A DNA stretch of 64,000 nt from Pyxidicoccus parkwaysis (GTDB taxonomy: Bacteria; Myxococcota; Myxococcia; Myxococcales; Myxococcaceae): NCBI RefSeq assembly GCF_017301735.1, contig NZ_CP071090.1, positions 3,214,001 to 3,278,000 of the forward strand, given 5' to 3'. Under the pieces are notes generated by a model that saw only the letters and a list, made by a program, of their open reading frames with translations, was not told the DNA's origin and made no database searches. Shown in pieces: positions 62,111 through 64,000 of the stretch (within the stretch, counting starts at the first letter, position 1; each line of letters starts with the position of its first letter). The translations under genes and the position numbers were made by a program.

Positions 62111-64000
62111 CTAGAGCAGCTCCTCGCCCTCCTCGGGCGGAAGGGGCCGGCCCGACTTCTCCGCCTCCAGCTTCTCCAGGTGGCGGAAGATGGTGCGCGG
62201 GTCCACGCCCAGGTCCTTGGCTGTCTTGGTGCGGTTGCCGTTGTTCCGCGCCAGCACTTCGTTGATGTAACGCTTCTGGAACTCTTCCTTGGCCTGGAGC
62301 AGCGGCATGATGGGCTCCAGGTTCTCCGGCTTGAGGTCCAAATCGTCTGGCCCGAGCAGCGGCTTGTCCGCGAGCACCACCGCCTTCTTCAGACGGTTCT
62401 CCAGCTCGCGGATGTTGCCGGGCCAGCCGTACTTGCGCATGGACACCGCGGCGGACGGGGTGAAGCCCCGGGCCTTGGAGTTGAACTCGCGCGCGTACTT
62501 CTGGAGGAAGAACTTGCCCAGCACCACCACGTCCTCGCCGCGCTCGCGCAGGGGCGGCAGCTTCAGCGTGACGACGTTGAGCCGGTAGTAGAGGTCCTCG
62601 CGGAAGGTGTTCTTCTTCACCTCGTCCTCGAGGACCTTGTTGGTGGCGGCCACCACGCGGATGTCCACCGGCTCGCCGCGGTTGTCGCCGACCTTGTAGA
62701 CAATCTTCTCCTGGAGCGCGCGCAACAGCTTCACCTGGAGCTGGAGGGGCATCTCGCCAATCTCGTCCAGGAAGAGGGTGCCGCCGATGGCCGCCTGGAA
62801 CTTGCCCGCCTTGGTGGCCACCGCGCCGGTGAAGGCGCCCTTCACGTGGCCGAACAGCTCGCTCTCCAGCAGGCTCTCCGGAATGGCGCCGCAGTTGATG
62901 GTGATGAAGGGGCCCTTGACGCGCGGCGAGCGGCGGTGGATTTCGCGGGCGATGAGCTCCTTGCCGGTGCCCGTCTCGCCGGTAATCAGCACGGAGATGT
63001 CCGTGGGCGCAATCTTGTCGATGCGCTTGTACACGTCGCGCATGCCCTGACACGCGCCGACGATGTCGCCGTAGCGCTGGTCCTCCAGCTTCCGGCGCAG
63101 CTCGGTGTTGTCCAGCTTGAGGTCGTTCACCAGCATCGCGTTCTGCAGCACCAGCGACGCCTGCGCCGCGAAGATGGTGAGCATGTCCGCGCTCTTCGGC
63201 TCGAAGCGATTCACGAGCCTGTCGTTGCCCACGTAGATGACGCCGAAGAGGTCGCCCTTGTGCATCAGCGGCACGCACATGACGGAGTGCACGCGCAGGT
63301 TGACCACGGACTCGCTGGCCTTGAACTCGGGAGCGTCCACCGCGTCCGCGACGATGAGCGGCTTCTGGTCCTTCACCACCATGGCGATGATGGAGTCCGA
63401 CAGCTTCTCCACCGCGTCCTCGATGTTCTCCCGGGCCACGTTGCGTGCCACCTTCACGCGGGGCTCGCCGCTCTCCATGAGGATGAGGAAGCCCTTGTCG
63501 GCGCGCGTCACCTCGATGGCCTCGTCCATGAGGCTCTCCAGGATGCGGTCCACGTCGTAGAGCCCGAGCAGCCGCTCGCTGAAGGCGGTGAGGCGGCGCA
63601 GCATGACCAGCTCGCGGCCGGGGATGCCGGGCAGCTCCGAGGTGTGCGAGTCCGGGTTGCCGGTGCGGGCCTCCTCGCGCGGGCGGGCGGGGGGCGGCGG
63701 AGGCGGCGCGCGGGGCGCGTCCTCGCGGGCGAAGGTCAGCTCGGTGGCGCCCACGCGGACCACGTCGCCGGTGGACAGGGCGTGCGCGTCGCGCTTCTTG
63801 CCGTTGACCTGGAATGTCGCGCCGAGGCTGCCGACTTCGTAACGGCTGCCGTCGAACGTCACGTGCAGGGCGCTGTCGGGCACGCCCGGGTCCTCGAGCT
63901 GCACGTCGTTGTCCGGGCCCCGGCCGATGCTGGTGATGCGCTTGAGCAGGGAGACGGAGCGGACCTTTCCATCAGGAGAGCGGACGGTGAGGCTGGCCAT
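62111..64000 (-). CDS. FHA-GAF sigma-54-dependent transcriptional activator
   Basis: The frame is complete, starting with ATG at the last window base (64000), 629 residues. FHA (about 1-95): SIGRGPDNDV, then the DSALHV region. GAF (about 145-305). AAA+ domain: GETGTGKE, then GAFTGA, the sigma-54 contact. Fis-type helix-turn-helix (NRTKTAKDLGVDPRTIFRHL) near 590-610. It has no receiver domain, so it is probably switched by phosphothreonine binding at FHA and a ligand at GAF, as in the myxobacterial FHA-type activators. It heads the operon with the two lipoprotein genes. Confidence 0.95.
   Translation of the reverse strand: MASLTVRSPDGKVRSVSLLKRITSIGRGPDNDVQLEDPGVPDSALHVTFDGSRYEVGSLGATFQVNGKKRDAHALSTGDVVRVGATELTFAREDAPRAPPPPPPARPREEARTGNPDSHTSELPGIPGRELVMLRRLTAFSERLLGLYDVDRILESLMDEAIEVTRADKGFLILMESGEPRVKVARNVARENIEDAVEKLSDSIIAMVVKDQKPLIVADAVDAPEFKASESVVNLRVHSVMCVPLMHKGDLFGVIYVGNDRLVNRFEPKSADMLTIFAAQASLVLQNAMLVNDLKLDNTELRRKLEDQRYGDIVGACQGMRDVYKRIDKIAPTDISVLITGETGTGKELIAREIHRRSPRVKGPFITINCGAIPESLLESELFGHVKGAFTGAVATKAGKFQAAIGGTLFLDEIGEMPLQLQVKLLRALQEKIVYKVGDNRGEPVDIRVVAATNKVLEDEVKKNTFREDLYYRLNVVTLKLPPLRERGEDVVVLGKFFLQKYAREFNSKARGFTPSAAVSMRKYGWPGNIRELENRLKKAVVLADKPLLGPDDLDLKPENLEPIMPLLQAKEEFQKRYINEVLARNNGNRTKTAKDLGVDPRTIFRHLEKLEAEKSGRPLPPEEGEELL

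Overview
The window is very GC-rich, densely coded DNA with strong G/C third-position bias. Its content is typical of a myxobacterium of the Myxococcus/Corallococcus/Pyxidicoccus type: several sigma-54 activators, Ser/Thr kinase fusions, many lipoproteins, an AgmX/PglI-type C-terminal domain, frequent GTG and TTG starts, and a single-protein NRPS-PKS hybrid. The genus is inferred from content, not proven. I saw no tRNA or rRNA gene, no CRISPR array, no insertion sequence and no phage gene.

Layout. 1-10 kb: a leucine-rich-repeat lipoprotein cut by the window edge, diverging from a seven-domain NRPS-PKS gene (C-A-T-KS-AT-T-TE), then a lipoprotein and a small outer-membrane protein. 10-14.3 kb: a 54-residue ribbon-helix-helix protein, truA, a GYF/AgmX-tail membrane protein, an uncharacterised protein and a solitary clpX closed by a strong terminator. 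14.3-25 kb: a 1775-residue (pseudo)kinase/ATPase/histidine kinase, then a CrtI-type desaturase, a polysaccharide pyruvyl transferase-like protein with a coiled-coil tail, and a carotenoid cleavage oxygenase. 25-33 kb: a kinase-receiver-cyclase fusion, a lidless DnaK-like chaperone diverging from prkA, a lipoprotein protease and dCMP deaminase. 33-35.3 kb: a degenerate histidine-kinase-like protein followed by an NtrC-type regulator. 35.6-43.5 kb: a tandem ArsA/Get3-type ATPase, a TPR protein, accA-hisC-cmk, and a lytic transglycosylase. 43.5-53 kb: a small Cys protein, a CAP-domain protein coupled to a DUF721 protein, a large Cys-rich lipoprotein, an FHA-GGDEF diguanylate cyclase, and an acyltransferase fused to a long low-complexity N-terminus beside an atypical SDR. 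53-64 kb: mutL, a serine hydrolase behind a convincing sigma-54 promoter, a coupled 52-residue/beta-barrel pair, TPR and membrane proteins separated by three strong hairpins, and an FHA-GAF-sigma-54 activator heading a coupled two-lipoprotein operon.

How it fits together. Housekeeping genes (truA, clpX, accA-hisC-cmk, mutL) are interspersed with signalling and envelope genes. Phospho-signalling (four kinase-like proteins), two nucleotide-second-messenger enzymes and two sigma-54 activators dominate the regulatory content. At least nine predicted lipoproteins or outer-membrane proteins point to envelope remodelling. The least-explained items are the stand-alone NRPS-PKS, the degenerate kinase domains, the lidless DnaK/prkA divergon with its tandem 12-mers, the acyltransferase fusion, and a 16-bp hairpin burying a start codon.
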